The notes beneath the pieces were generated by a model. That model made no database searches, was not told the DNA's origin, and saw nothing but the letters and a program-made list of their open reading frames with translations. 64,000 nt of DNA from Aphrocallistes beatrix (lineage: Eukaryota > Porifera > Hexactinellida > Sceptrulophora > Aphrocallistidae), in the NCBI GenBank assembly GCA_963281255.1, contig OY725504.1:1550001-1614000 (forward strand), written 5' to 3'. The translations under genes were made by a program, and so were the position numbers. Positions 1 through 10,807 of the stretch are shown here, in pieces (the stretch's first letter is position 1; every line of letters begins with the position of its first letter).

Positions 1-165
1 GCGCGGCTGGCGGACACTTTATGTCCGGAGGAGGCGCCAGCCTTACACTGATTAATTTTAAGGTAGATAGCATCTGAATACGTCTGTCTTACTGTTATAA
101 TCGATATCACTCGAAAAATCACAAAATTTTCAAATTTACTAATCGTACTAATTAGACTGTTAAGC
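1..165 (-). mobile_element. Family A Helentron-like 3' end, truncated
   Basis: The window opens inside the GC-rich module shared by all A and G elements: GCGCGGCTGGCGGACAC, then TGTCCGGAGG, an imperfect GGCGGACAC/GTGTCC hairpin. The following AT-rich body (AATACGTCTGTCTTACTGTT, ATCGATATCACTCGAAAAAT) matches the A copies at 15765, 34118 and 38459. The hairpin module is the presumed 3' end, so the copy is antisense here. It is cut by family B sequence at about 165. Confidence 0.6.
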
Positions 166-1340
166 TATTTTGATTTTTATGATTTTATCCCCTAAAATTT
201 AGAGGCACTATAAACTTAAAATAATTGGAGGGTGTTTGACGCATTAATCAGTTGGTTTTACTTACTAGTATTTGATATTTATAAAAAATATAGACCTCAA
301 CAAAGTTTTAGCCCCTTAGGAAATTAAATAATGCAAGAATTTAGAAGACAATTAAATCCGTTCAAAAGAGATGTAGAAGAGAATACCTTTCAATAATACT
401 CGGGGAATGGCAGGTTTAATAGCAGAAATCTAGTAATAATTGGATTAAAAATAGTATTCGGATCTTTTGAACAAGAAAAGTGTTCAGAACCGACCATTGT
501 CCGTGAGTTAAGATTTTCTATGGGAAAAGTTCAGCCAATAGACCACAAAAAACGCCGATGTCATATCATAAAAACAATTGAAGATAGAATATCCATTAAA
601 ATCTTAAATGGAAGGATATATATGATAATGAATCGGTTCCTCAAACATCCCTCTGTCAAAAAAATATTTCTTGACTTATCAACAATGTATATGTAAAATT
701 TGAACACTATGCATAATTATTTTGGTAGTTCTGGCCTTGGACCATTCAGATTCGGTCAAAGCCTATCATTTAGGGCTCAAAGAGAGATATCTCTATCTCC
801 GTAAATATATGCCCAAATTCCAAGCTCTCAATTGCTAATATACTTTTTATAAGGATATATTTATGATTCATTAATAATAATTGCTATACACACAATGGAG
901 TGTTAAATTTAAATTTATAGTCATGTGATGACGTAGCATTTTTCGAAAATCCTAACTTGGACACTAAAAGTCGTTGAATCTTTTTAGAAGCTAACTATAA
1001 AGTGATAGATTATACTTTGTAGTAGTAGTAATATTAATTAATTTTCACAATTATCAAAAAGAATATTCAGGATTAGAAGGCCTCAAAGAATTTTGTGAAT
1101 TTTTCATCGTACCTTATTCTTCACCAAATTAGGTTGGAAAATGTTAAAATCATTCGTGTAAATGTGAATATATGCCTGTAAAAGCATTTTTAAATCCATA
1201 ATGACTCATTTTACATTGTTTTTAGCATTTAAACTTAAAATCCCTAAATCTCGCGACTTTAACATTTCAAAATTGACCGTCTTTAAAATAAAAAAAGTCT
1301 AAATTGGTTTGACCAATAGAGATTAAACTTTACTCAATAC
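165..1340 (+). mobile_element. Family B fragment (B1), old and truncated
   Basis: The sequence can be followed along the intact B copies at 34400 and 47178. Shared blocks include GGTTCCTCAAACATCC, CTGGCCTTGGACC, ATGATGACGTAGCATTTTTC, CGAAAATCCTAACTTGGA and AAAATTGACCGTCTTTA. Both TTAA termini are missing and it is clearly more diverged than the other copies. No reading frame is present. Confidence 0.6.
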
Positions 1341-2590
1341 ATATAAATAAATCATATTTAGTCGCTAAATTTAAATGTGATTAGTTGACATGGAGAAAAA
1401 TGTTTACAATGCAATTATAGCAATTCTATATTTTGGAAAACAGTGGTAACACTGGGTCGAGTGCGTATGCGAATATCAATGCTTGTGTTTGTAATGAAAA
1501 TAATCAAGATGTCAGTTCCTGCAGCCACGTGTACATAACAGTCACTTTTAGCGAGTTCCTTGAGTGGCCGTTATATTAGGTTTCACTATACACTACCCGG
1601 ACAAATGTTTTTCGCTAACTCATTTCCGATTAAGTCATTTTGGGCGGGGAACCTTAGAAATACGAGGTCCAAGCTATAAATAGAATGGACCCCGTGTCAT
1701 TGGCGGGTTTTAAAAAGTATTTAGGGTAGTTCATAAGAATCTTACTAGTCTCGTGAATCTGTGTTCTAATTAGTTTGTATTCCCAAATTGTGACTAAAAT
1801 AATAGTTCTACATTCTACTTATTATTGCTTTGTCTATATCAAAACCTTCTAAACTCTAGAGTATCGTATCAATATAAAAACAGTAGTAACAGGGTACGAC
1901 TAACAATATCATTGAAGTAATGTTAACAAAATTATAGTATAGGCAATGTACGTTGGAATTTATTAAATCCAGGAAAAATGTACCAGATCCCTGAATTAAA
2001 ACCCGGATTAGATCCCAATTGTAAACAAGGATAAACAAAAATGTATCATATATATTCGAAATATAGCCATTGAAATCTATATCATTGAAGGATCAGATGA
2101 GCTGTTGAAAGCTAGTAACTATCCTACTTTTGAAAATGTTCACTTTATACATCTACTATTGTAAAAACAGTCAACCAAAATTTTTCATACATAGTTTCGA
2201 AAATACAATATTCGGTATCTAAACTTCTAAAATATTGTAGCACTATGACGCCGGAAACACTTCTGCATTGGTCCAGCGTAATCAGGATTTTCGGACAAAG
2301 GCACATCATCCAGTGGGTCTGAAGGCCTTGTAAATTCCCAGCGGAGTTCAGGGCTTTGTCCCTGGAAGCTGACAGCTTTTATTCTATAATATGCCCTGAT
2401 TCATCAAAGCAGTATCTAGTACTTCTCATGAAAATGGCAAAATAAATGTAAATTTCTCACAAATCATACGTTAATTCCTAACGGGGGAAAACGTATATAA
2501 TTAATCGAAATTATAAACAAGAGCAGACACATACTTTTTTTCATCGCTCAACTAGCAGTAGGCGGTCCCAAACACCCAAAGGGCCAAGAA
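1341..2590. other. Unassigned AT-rich stretch
   Basis: No convincing coding region or repeat was recognised. A TATA-like string (TATAAATAG, about 1675) is followed by a slightly GC-richer patch, but no supported reading frame follows it. Confidence 0.4.
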
Positions 2591-2593
2591 ATA

Positions 2594-2880
2594 CAGTAGA
2601 ACCTCTATATGTGGGGCACAATAAACATGGAACTTTTTTATGTTAGGCAATTTCGGATCATCCTTTTTCCTTTCATAAAAAATGAACTTTATAAGTGGGG
2701 AAGTGGTGAATGGGGAGTAAAAATTTTCGAAATTGTTTTACCATTCAATTTAACCTCTTTAATTGAGGAGAGTGGTAAGAGAGCGACTTTCTGGAAAGAT
2801 CTGCAGCTTGACATAAGGCTGGGAGATGACATAACTTTCATAAAGGTTAGGACATTTGATCCAATAGTCAGAAAATGAAC
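2594..2880 (+). mobile_element. Possible pogo-like element end with a short unknown ORF
   Basis: CAGTAGAACCTCTATATGTG at 2596 resembles the ends of the two pogo-like MITEs at 3578 and 49310 (CAGTAAAACCTCT). An 89-codon frame (2609-2878) follows. It has no recognisable domain and may be chance. No matching right terminus was found, so this is a solo end. Confidence 0.3.
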
Positions 2881-2930
2881 GAGTTGATGCATTATTAACA
2901 AGGTATGTCTAAATATAAAAATATGATGAT

Positions 2931-3562
2931 TAGAGATGCACCGGATATCCGGTTTATATCCGGTATCCGGCCATTTTCGTTGATTTGCCGGATATCCGGT
3001 CCGGCCGGATAATAATAAGTATCCGGCCGGATATTAATATATTGACAAAATTCATGAATTGATGAAAAACTACAGTAACAAACTCAAATTATACACTGCG
3101 CTATAACAAACTTATCGAGAGACTAATAATGAAAATCTAATAATCCTAAATTTTTCTGGATAAAGAGAAGACATTCTCCCTTTTAAGTTTGGATATGACA
3201 AAGCATTATCCCATAAAGTTGCTTGTGAAAGTACTGCAAATGATTCCATAGCGGAGTTGTACTCTAGTTTTTTGGAGTTTTACTTCACAATAATCGTCGA
3301 GCACTCTTTACATATAGCTCTTGAATTGTCAGAGCTGTTGACAACAAAAAACGACCAAATCTCACTCATTGTGAAGTTAATGTGAACCTATTATCAATTG
3401 CAATGTGTAGAAGCTAATAATTGTGAACTTTATAATACCTATGTATTATTCATAGTTAAAACATTGTGGTCCTCAGTGGGTAACCAATAATATCCGGTAT
3501 CCGGCCGGATAACCGGATAATTGGAGGCCGGATAGGTAATTTTCCTATCCGGTGCATCTCTA
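2931..3562. mobile_element. Non-autonomous hAT MITE, 632 bp
   Basis: The terminal inverted repeats are TAGAGATGCACCGGATA at both ends. They are flanked by an exact 8-bp target-site duplication ATGATGAT (2923-2930 and 3563-3570). The 8-bp duplication and this terminus are typical of hAT transposons. Subterminal regions are packed with CCGGATATCCGG-type palindromes. The AT-rich interior has no transposase frame, so movement would depend on a hAT transposase elsewhere. Confidence 0.9.
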
Positions 3563-3577
3563 ATGATGATCTCAATA

Positions 3578-4223
3578 CAGTAAAACCTCTCAGATCCGGG
3601 CAGTCCCGTCCGAACAGTGTCCGGATCTTAGAATTGTCCGGATCTCAGAATTTTGTCCAGTATAGCATGCGAAACCGGTAAGTGTACAGTAATGGAAACT
3701 TATATGGCAGCGAGTTCTATTTCCTTATAAAGCGGCGATTTGTACACTCTTTTGGGAGGATAAGAGTGCTTTTTTCTCTTTGACATTAGGAGAAATCAGC
3801 AGATAATTGAAAATTTATGGATTCAATTCCTCCATACAAGTAATTCAGTGCAGTAGATATTTATGCAAGCACGGACAGCTCTAAATTTCAACGCTCTGAG
3901 ATCCGGACATTATCCATTTATTTTCTACCCATAATTCTATACTCGCGATTTCTATTATATCATCTACATGATGTGTGTATTAAACTCAAATTTAATTTTA
4001 TTCTGAAATCCGGACAGCTCTAAATTTCAATGCTCTGAGATCCGGACATTATCCATTTTTACTCTTACATGAACATTAGTGTACCGAATTTTACTTTTTT
4101 ATGAATTTTTGTGTCGAACATTTTCATTGGTAGTAGAAAAAAATTATTAAATTTCGTGGAAAAATATGCCCGGTCTAGGGAGGTGTCCGGATCTAAGAAA
4201 TCCGGATCTCGGAGGTTCGACTG
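3578..4223. mobile_element. Pogo/Tc1-mariner-like MITE, 646 bp
   Basis: The ends are CAGTAAAACCTCTCAGATCC and the inverse of GGATCTCGGAGGTTCGACTG, bounded by TA dinucleotides (3576-3577, 4224-4225). The interior contains a direct duplication of a block with GGACAGCTCTAAATTTCAA and GCTCTGAGATCCGGACATTA (about 3868-3925 and 4010-4060). It is non-coding. The terminus belongs to the same family as the element at 49310. Confidence 0.85.
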
Positions 4224-4229
4224 TATACG

Positions 4230-5440
4230 ATTGGGACTCATACAATTGATCCAACTGTGGAGTTGTTTTATTTTGAATCAATAAATATTGATAAATGGTC
4301 ACCTAGAGTCAAACGACACTTTAAAAGTTGATGAAAATATAAGAGTGGTTTAAGTTCCACTGTAGCTAAAATCAGAAAATACGTCGCATAAACCAGGATT
4401 AAATAGCTACTGCGCAATAATATAATGACATCATAATTTTGAATATGGGTACTTTGCCATAATGTCAAAATCTGTTAATATATTCTTAAGGTCCATCATG
4501 CATATTTTTCTATTGTTAAATCATTCTGATTAAGTCTGGCGATTTTATCCCTGGTTAAAACCAGTAAAATGGCCTAGTAAATAGAATGTTATGTCGTGAC
4601 CAAATAGACACATACAGGGATAAAAACAACCCCTTAACCCGTTTTGGTCGAATAGGATTACTCATCATGGATTGGACGCCTCTGATTTAATCATTATTAT
4701 AACCTATCGTCCGCTCTGTGCGACGAAGTATTCCAGCCGCGCTATGCAAAGCAGTAATATAGTATATATATGTCATAGTCAATCTGTGTAATCAGTCATT
4801 TCGTATGATACCTAAAAACTCATGTATTGCTGTGACCCTTAGTCATTACATGAAATGCCTAAAATGTCTTTTCGTGAAATTACTAAATTCCAGGGGTTCT
4901 TGCTACTAAACTAGTATAGGAGCAGTTTTTCTATAAGTTAGAATAGTCAGTATATATTAGACTGTGATTGTAATATAGGAGTAACGAGATTGTTAGATTT
5001 CGCATTTAAATTGATAAATTAATTTCATAGTTCTACACAGCCTACATAACTATAGCCTTTTCACGGTATTTAACCATGGATTACTTCAAGTCTTAAGTAC
5101 AAAATACAAACTGTATAGCATATCTATATTTCGCTGAAATTTTAATGGTGTGTAATGATATTAATACAAAAAATTGTGATAGTTCTCTCTCATACTACAA
5201 ACTAACATGTATACGAATAGTCCATATTAATCATGACCTAATCTCCCGCGTGGTTATGTTGGATGTTTTCTTGCCTTTATCATACTCCTTCTTAGCCCCC
5301 CAATTGGGTGCACTCCTGGTTTTCCCATGCAATTTCACTCAATTCTTGCCTCTTCTTTACCGTTGTTTCGATAACTGACTAGCTGACCCTGCAACTTTTA
5401 TTGGAGTATTACCAGTGCTAATGAGCATATCGATTGATGA
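4230..5440. other. Unassigned stretch with one dispersed motif
   Basis: No gene was recognised. The block GTGACCCTTAGTCATTACAT (about 4838-4857) recurs in inverse orientation around 7970-8000, pointing to a shared decayed repeat. Short frames here have no coding character. Confidence 0.35.
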
Positions 5441-5870
5441 TCTCGGATGACGGCCAAACGCCAACATGTGTGGAGATATTTACTCGACTCGTTGTCCAAA
5501 TTATTGCAGTAGAAAGTAATCTCTTGCAACGACTGTCAGGAACCCTTTTCTAGGTGGCGTTCGAGTATCAAGCAACGTATCACTTGTTTGACGAAGCCGA
5601 TATGTCTTTCGGTCATCCCATTGGACTCCGGGTATTACGGTGTGGTGTGACGTTTAGTAATCGCTAAGTCGTGGCACAGTTCACTCACCCATTCACATTC
5701 TTCCTCTGATCTGTGAGCATAATATTTGATACGCCATATCCATGATAGACCCATCCTTCCACCAATGCGTTAACGATGGACGTGGCGGTCTAGTCTTTCA
5801 ACGGGATTGCTTCGTCGTAATGTTAAAAGAGAACAACTATGAGTAAGAAGTATATCTAGCCGCCATTGCG
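5440..5870 (-). pseudogene. Decayed Ty3/gypsy integrase fragment
   Basis: Read on the minus strand through several frames, this encodes an integrase core related to the intact gypsy element at 22211. It has a block like GWVYHGYG followed by TDQRKNVNG (matching GWIYRGYG and SDQGKNVDG of the intact copy). Further on is MTERHIGFVKQVIRC followed by ERHLEKGS. Multiple stops and frameshifts break it. The catalytic Asp region survives only as a degraded block. It is an old relative of the 22-26 kb element, with no function expected. Confidence 0.7.
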
Positions 5871-6240
5871 CAGTGTCGTATTCAGCATGTTATTAGTAAA
5901 TTCACCTCCGTTATCTGTATGGAAGATGTGAGGTGCTCCATGTTCACAGAATATAGTCAGGGTCGCTTATTATGAACCCGCTTAATATGAACACTCATTT
6001 ATTATAAACAAACCTCCTGGTCCCAATGTCATTTTTAGATAGGATTTGTATTGAATCAAGTTCGCTTAATATGAAGTATCTCTATTATGAACATATTTTT
6101 TGGTCTGGTGGTTCACAATAAGCGACCCTGACTGAGATCAGATGTTCGCATACCTTCAGCTGGCTTCGTTTTGATTAAGCGCTCTCACCACAATAAACTT
6201 GCTAAAGCAGTCCCGGTTATCTGCAGTTCTAGGTCCATTT
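5870..6240 (-). pseudogene. Integrase fragment, KRAB-A-2-like type, split by a MITE
   Basis: The minus strand encodes RDCFSKFIVVRALNQNEAS (about 6165-6220). After a 179-bp MITE it continues with EHGAPHIFHTDNGGEFTNN (about 5890-5950). These are the first-Asp and HTDNGGEF blocks of a retroviral-type integrase core. The style matches the integrase proteins annotated as KRAB-A domain-containing 2-like in invertebrate genomes, and a C-terminal piece of that family lies at 7237-7824 in opposite orientation. Stops interrupt it. Confidence 0.55.
5955..6133. mobile_element. MITE of 179 bp inside an integrase remnant
   Basis: The termini are AGTCAGGGTCGCTTATTATG on the left and the inverse AGTCAGGGTCGCTTATTGTG on the right. 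The interior is AT-rich with repeated GCTTAATATGAA blocks and no frame. It separates two parts of the integrase fragment, showing that it inserted into that older element. Confidence 0.75.
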
Positions 6241-6353
6241 AAACCATCTATAAACTCCCCATAGTTCCATGCTCTCCCATAGCCTCATCTTCCTCGCCGA
6301 TTTGTTCGACTGCTTCTACAGGATGTATGACAATTGGGAGTCCCAATTCGCAC

Positions 6354-6632
6354 TTAAATATGAAGGAGAATTAGGAAGACTGATGGGATTGGCATTTTCC
6401 CAAGACCAGGTTTTCTGGAAACTTTCTTCAATGTACCGTCACCCTGGGGAATATCAAAGTGAAGTACTATATCCTCGTCACAGAAATGTCTCGCACAGAT
6501 GAAGACTCTCGCCAATTTCCATACATGATCTCTATGGAGAAACCTTCGCCATTCATCTTGCATTTCCTTGGACCAGTGATTCAACATTTCAAACACTGGA
6601 ACGTACACACTACACCTACACCTATTTGGCAT
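6354..6632 (-). pseudogene. THAP-type zinc finger fragment
   Basis: The 92-residue frame starts MPNRCRCS and ends with a GKMPIPSVF block. It contains the THAP layout: N-terminal Cys residues, a Trp-rich middle, RVFICARHF (the C...H pair) and the AVPSxF-like tail. THAP domains are C2CH DNA-binding fingers found in host regulators and in P-element and Kolobok transposases. Nothing recognisable continues the frame downstream, so this is either an isolated exon or, more likely, a transposase remnant. The first Cys pair is not canonical (CRC). Confidence 0.55.
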
Positions 6633-6679
6633 ACTGCTAAGAAAAATGTACGTGTGGATGAATAAATGAAATATTGTAG

Positions 6680-7190
6680 GTAATACAAAATATAAACTAA
6701 CAATGATACTTATCCTATATTATACACTGCATTTTATCGTAGTCAAATTTATTTAAAACATCATGGTGAGGTAAATTCGTACCGATAATAGGCTATAGTT
6801 ACGTAGGCAGTGCTAGTTCTACATTTCAACATGGATGGTTTTTATGAGCAAAGTTTTAAGAGAACTTTATAAGAAATATGATATTTGCAAAAAATCATGA
6901 TTCCCAAAAGATGAATTTTATTCAACTACGTACTGAAAACCGTGTAAACAAGAACCGTCATGGTTATTATTTCCTTCAAAAGTAATTTTAGATTAATTAT
7001 TTTTTCTGCTTTGCTTCAGTGCATCTACTTTTTCATTATATATCAGTAGTAACTAAAAAAGGAAATTGAAACACAACTGTATTATATAGGTACGAGATAC
7101 TTCAGTGTGGTGATCTTAAAAACTGATTAAGAAACATAAAACCAGAAGAAACCCAATATATTATGTCAGTATAGAGAACACATACGATGT
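6680..7190. other. Unassigned AT-rich stretch
   Basis: No coding signal, terminal repeat or known dispersed repeat was recognised between the THAP fragment and the integrase C-terminal frame. Confidence 0.35.
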
Positions 7191-7236
7191 GGTTTGACGA
7201 GCACACCAATCTAATGGTCATGGGGGACGTGATCGT

Positions 7237-7824
7237 ATGGTAAAGGAGCTCGGCAAAAACATGTCAATATCACTCGGGATGTCATATAACTTTTTAAATC
7301 CTACCGCCAGGGATGCCGAAAGAAGTGTAAACGTCCTATCACCAAAGGTGTTGTTGTATGCTCAAAATAATTCAACAATTGACACTACAGATGTCACAAA
7401 CAATTTATTCCAGTCAGAAGATCCTCCGGTCATGAGCCCTGCACCTATGGATAGCATATTAATGGAACATGGGGCCAGGACGGCCATGTTTGCCCAAGCT
7501 GAACGAATGGTGAAGAAAAGTAGACTTGATATACCTCATGGACATCCTGGTGATAATATAGCAGTACCAATACCTCTGGTTGACAGAGGACGTTGTGATC
7601 GCATATCCTTGACCATAACGAAGACAACATCTACGTACACTATTTGTGTTAAATCAGGAATTATTAAATCAAAGTATTCCTGCAACCAGTTTGACTTGTG
7701 TCCACAACGTCTTTTACAAGAATCGGATGTAGATAGTACAAAAACGATCACTGTACGCCAAGCAGTCGCACAAGATTCCACTTCTGAAGGTCAGGGCTAT
7801 ATGAAATGCAACTGTCAAGGTTAA
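7237..7824 (+). pseudogene. C-terminal part of a KRAB-A-2-like integrase protein
   Basis: The open frame has 195 codons. Residues about 105-185 carry the blocks DNIAVPIPLVDRGRCD, ICVKSGIIKSKYSCNQF, CPQRLLQESDV and TVRQAVAQDSTSEGQG followed by MKCNCQG. These are the conserved tail of integrase proteins named KRAB-A domain-containing 2-like, which derive from LTR-type retroelements. The frame stops right after the first CxC of the usual cysteine-rich terminus, so it is truncated. The integrase core is missing upstream, although a related core piece lies at 5870-6240 in opposite orientation. It is probably dead, but the frame is well preserved. Confidence 0.6.
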
Positions 7825-7904
7825 ATGTTCTAGTCGTCACCATAATAGCTTAGCATGTAAACAATTATATCTATCTATCTGTGTTTTATAAAACTGTATA
7901 CATC

Positions 7905-8045
7905 ATAATCATTTCATGTAATGACTGAAAACAAATTCTAATCATTTCACGAAACAGCCAGATATTTTAGGCATTCATGTAATGACTAAGGGTCACAGTT
8001 ATTCATGAAATGTCCGTTTTTAGGCATTACACGAAAACGTATTTG
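7905..8045. repeat. Degenerate repeat with internal inverted blocks
   Basis: Blocks such as CATTTCATGTAATGACT, AATCATTTCACGAAA and GGGTCACAGTTATTCATGAA alternate in both orientations. The motif recurs near 4838-4875. It is likely the end region of an unidentified transposon. Confidence 0.4.
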
Positions 8046-8099
8046 GTGATCTTTAGGCAATTTCAAATCCCCAAATTTCAACTTATCATGGAATTGTGA

Positions 8100-8260
8100 C
8101 CATAGGCGCCGAACCCGGGGGGGCGGGGGGGCGGGGGGGCTCGAGCCCCCCCTGGATTCGAAGATGGCCCATAGAGGCAATACAAAATTTAGGGCTGTGC
8201 CCCCCATGGAAGCCCAAAATTGTCGTTAGATTTCGAAAATTTCGGAGCCCCTGATTGGGA
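8100..8260. mobile_element. Small GGCGCCGAAC-type TIR element with G-runs
   Basis: TAGGCGCCGAACCC near the left end and CGGAGCCCCTGATTGG near the right end recall the element at 59640-59755 (TAGGCGCCTAACCC, GTTCGGCGCCCCTG). The left part holds three runs of seven G separated by single C residues (about 8117-8139). Confidence 0.45.
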
Positions 8261-8534
8261 CGTTACATATATTTTACAGTATGTAATATCTTATGGTTAA
8301 AACTAGTAAGTACTCTAAAAGTTATAAGATAGACTAATTGTCATAATTGATCTCTAAGTGCATTTTTCTGCATGCATTTCAAAGCATATTTTAATGTATT
8401 CACTTAAATGGGTCATTTTTAAATTTCCAAAAAGCGTTGTTTTGGGCAAGGAACTTTTTTATTCTCTACCTCAAATAAATAGAAGCCTAAAAAAGGATTT
8501 TAAAAATAGTGACATAGAGCAGTAAATGGATCCC

Positions 8535-8850
8535 CAATCATTTGCGACAGCATAACTCAGTGAGTTTTCATGCTATCTTGATTTCTTGACGAGAATCGAC
8601 CACAGGGTAGGATTTTATTAATTTTGTTCAGATCGAGTACGAACCCATTTTTATGGTGTTTTAAAGTTAAAGGTCTCCCCAATACTCGTATCCGTTGTAT
8701 TTGAATTTTAAAACACCATAACTCGGGAAAATAGTGTCGTGCTCGATTCTGAGCAGTTTGGATAAAGCTGAGACAATTCTGCGTCGATTCTCATCTAGAA
8801 AAGCCGGATTGCATAAAAACTCGCTGATGCAGCCGCAAAGAATCATAAAT
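8535..8850. mobile_element. Foldback repeat of about 310 bp
   Basis: Two imperfect arms are inverted relative to each other: ATGGTGTTTTAAAGTTA against TTTTAAAACACCATAAC, GACGAGAATCGACC against GCGTCGATTCTC, and ACTCAGTGAGTTTTCATGC against GCATAAAAACTCGCTGATG. The inner spacer is about 30 bases. There is no coding frame and the exact ends are uncertain. Confidence 0.6.
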
Positions 8851-8899
8851 TTTACCAAAAAAGTTTGCATGTTGTTGTTCCATTAAGGCAATTTATACC

Positions 8900-9385
8900 T
8901 TATAAGCCACCTTCGGTTTGTTTGTTTTTTTAGGTGGAGAATAAAGTAAGTTTAATAATTTCCTTGCCTATTAAACCTATTAACCGAATTTAACCTTAAT
9001 ATAATACCCATAAATTTATAGCAAATCAAGAGCGCTGCACAAGGTTATAGATCTGATACTGTCAAGTATACTAAATTGAAAATGGTCATGGTGAAAAATG
9101 ATATACTAGCCTTCAAAAATAAATTAGACCAGCGGTAAGAATCTCAAAGGCGCTAATATGCTTATTAACTACACATACAAACAAATCACCGTTGCACGGA
9201 GTACCCATGGTATACAAAAATCTAACACCGTTATATTCTCTCTCCTTTTTTGTAAATATCCTTTTGATCTTATTCTTTAGAAGACACCGCAAGTCTAAAA
9301 TCTTAGTGTTTGGAAGTAAAATTATTTATTAATATTAACGAATATGTCTTAGTCTATTGCCTATCAACTAAGACATCACATTCAA
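8900..9385. other. Unassigned AT-rich stretch
   Basis: No gene or repeat was recognised. Confidence 0.3.
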
Positions 9386-9386
9386 T

Positions 9387-9560
9387 GAGATGGCTCTGCC
9401 TGCTTTGTTTTCAACATTTCGTCAATTCGTGGCTCTGTGTTTGACAAAACTATACGGAAGTCAGGTTCTAGTCTACGCTTAAACGGGTATGGAATTTTTT
9501 CTACTGTAGAAATTCCGGGAATCCTTGCACGCAGAGATATTTACTCGGAAACATCAAAAA
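9387..9560 (-). pseudogene. hAT transposase C-terminal remnant
   Basis: The minus strand ends in a frame with KRRLEPDFRIVLSNTEPRID, then MLKTKQAEPSH and a stop at 9387. That is the usual C-terminus of ZBED5/SCAND3-like hAT-derived transposases. Upstream codons lie in another frame (block NLAAMAVSGFLMFPS) and contain stops. Only the dimerisation end survives. No terminal repeats were found around it. Confidence 0.5.
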
Positions 9561-9884
9561 CCCACTTACAGCCATAGCAGCTAGATTAGGAAAATATTGA
9601 CTTGCATTCTTTTGAATTCAACATCCTTATCTACAAACTCTGGATGGCATGTGCAATAGGGTAGAGTAAATTTCACTTTTTTCAAGCAATCAAAAAGCTC
9701 TCCAGGATTTTGGAGGCTTAGTCAGTTCATGCAAAATTTGAGCAAGATATATTGATGCTTTACCCTACCACAATCTTGAATGAATGTCGAATTCGTAATT
9801 CATTGAATAAATACAGCCTATTAATTCCTATATTAAAACTTTTTTTTCTGAATTGATTGAAGAATTTGGAAGTTGTGTCCTTAC

Positions 9885-10410
9885 TATTAAAACTCTATTA
9901 ATATTTATATATATATATATATATATATACGCATATATCTCTGTAACGAATTGATTGAAGAAACTGCTTTTTGACATATGGAAGTCTTTTGGCTATGGCT
10001 CCACTAAGTTCTGAGCTCAGACGAAAATGTCGACACATCATCGAATTATGACGTCATCGTCACCTTTTTTGTTATTAGAAATTTCAGTTTTTCGACTCTA
10101 ACTCAGTCATTTTAGGTCGTAGAGGGCTGAGATTTTAATAGAATGTGTATATTAATATAACTCACATATGATGCATCAAAAAATGATGACCCATCACTCT
10201 GTTATGATGTTATCATTACGCATCTAAAATTTTTAAAATTGACAAATTTTGTGATTCCTCGTGCGAAATCGATTATAACAGTAGGACGGACGTATTTAGA
10301 GATGTTATCTCCCTTATAGTTAATCAGGTGACCCCCGGCACCCGAACAAAGTGTCCGCCAGCCGCGGAGCGCAAGCAAGCGAAGCGCGCTTGTAGTTATG
10401 AAAATGAAGT
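9885..10410 (+). mobile_element. Family A Helentron-like element, near complete, sense
   Basis: It starts with TCCTTACTATTAAAACTC, then a TA microsatellite (9908-9930), AACGAATTGATTGAAGAAAC, and a body with TCGACACATCATCGAATTAT and TGACGTCATCG. It ends in a GC-rich module: GTGTCCGCCAGCCGCGGAGC followed by CAAGCAAGCGAAGCGCGCTT. This layout (AT microsatellite near the 5' end, hairpin and GCGCGCTTG near the 3' end, no coding capacity) resembles Helentron-type rolling-circle elements such as DINE-1. That classification is an inference. The same boundary TTTTAATAGTAAGGA appears in inverse at 16795 and 36590. Confidence 0.65.
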
Positions 10411-10454
10411 GTGTGAAGTTAGCAGCGGATTCGCATGTTATAGGGAACATCTTA

Positions 10455-10745
10455 ATTCTTAAAACTATATAAGCTACATGAAAAAAATAATATCAGTGTG
10501 TAAAGGACCGTTGGTACACCTATGTAACGATATTTCTTCCTCGATTTTATTCATGATGGCTCAGCATTTTAACTTTCAATTTTAACTAATGATTGTCACA
10601 CCTTTTTAATTATATCTCAGATGTTATTCGAGATATCAATTTCTTCTTTTATATACTTATTATTCTTATTTGGTACACCATATATTTCAAATTTCAAGTT
10701 GATATCTCCCTTTTTTGGGCAAAATATAAGGTTTAATTTTTTCAT
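10455..10745 (-). repeat. Dispersed repeat I, copy 1
   Basis: The block runs from ACTATATAAGCTACATGAAA to GGCAAAATATAAGG. It recurs inverted at 27955-28250 with the same internal strings (TTACATAAGTGTACTAACG and ATATAATTAAAAAGGCGTG in the other copy). It is non-coding and of unknown class. Confidence 0.65.
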
Positions 10746-10807
10746 TAAATTCCTATATAGAGTATATACTACAGTGTAATACCATGTGCATATTGTAATT
10801 TCCTAAC

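Noticed and set aside
2609-2878. 89-codon ORF as a gene
   Set aside because: It begins inside a pogo-like terminus, has no recognisable domain and overlaps an opposite-strand frame of similar length.
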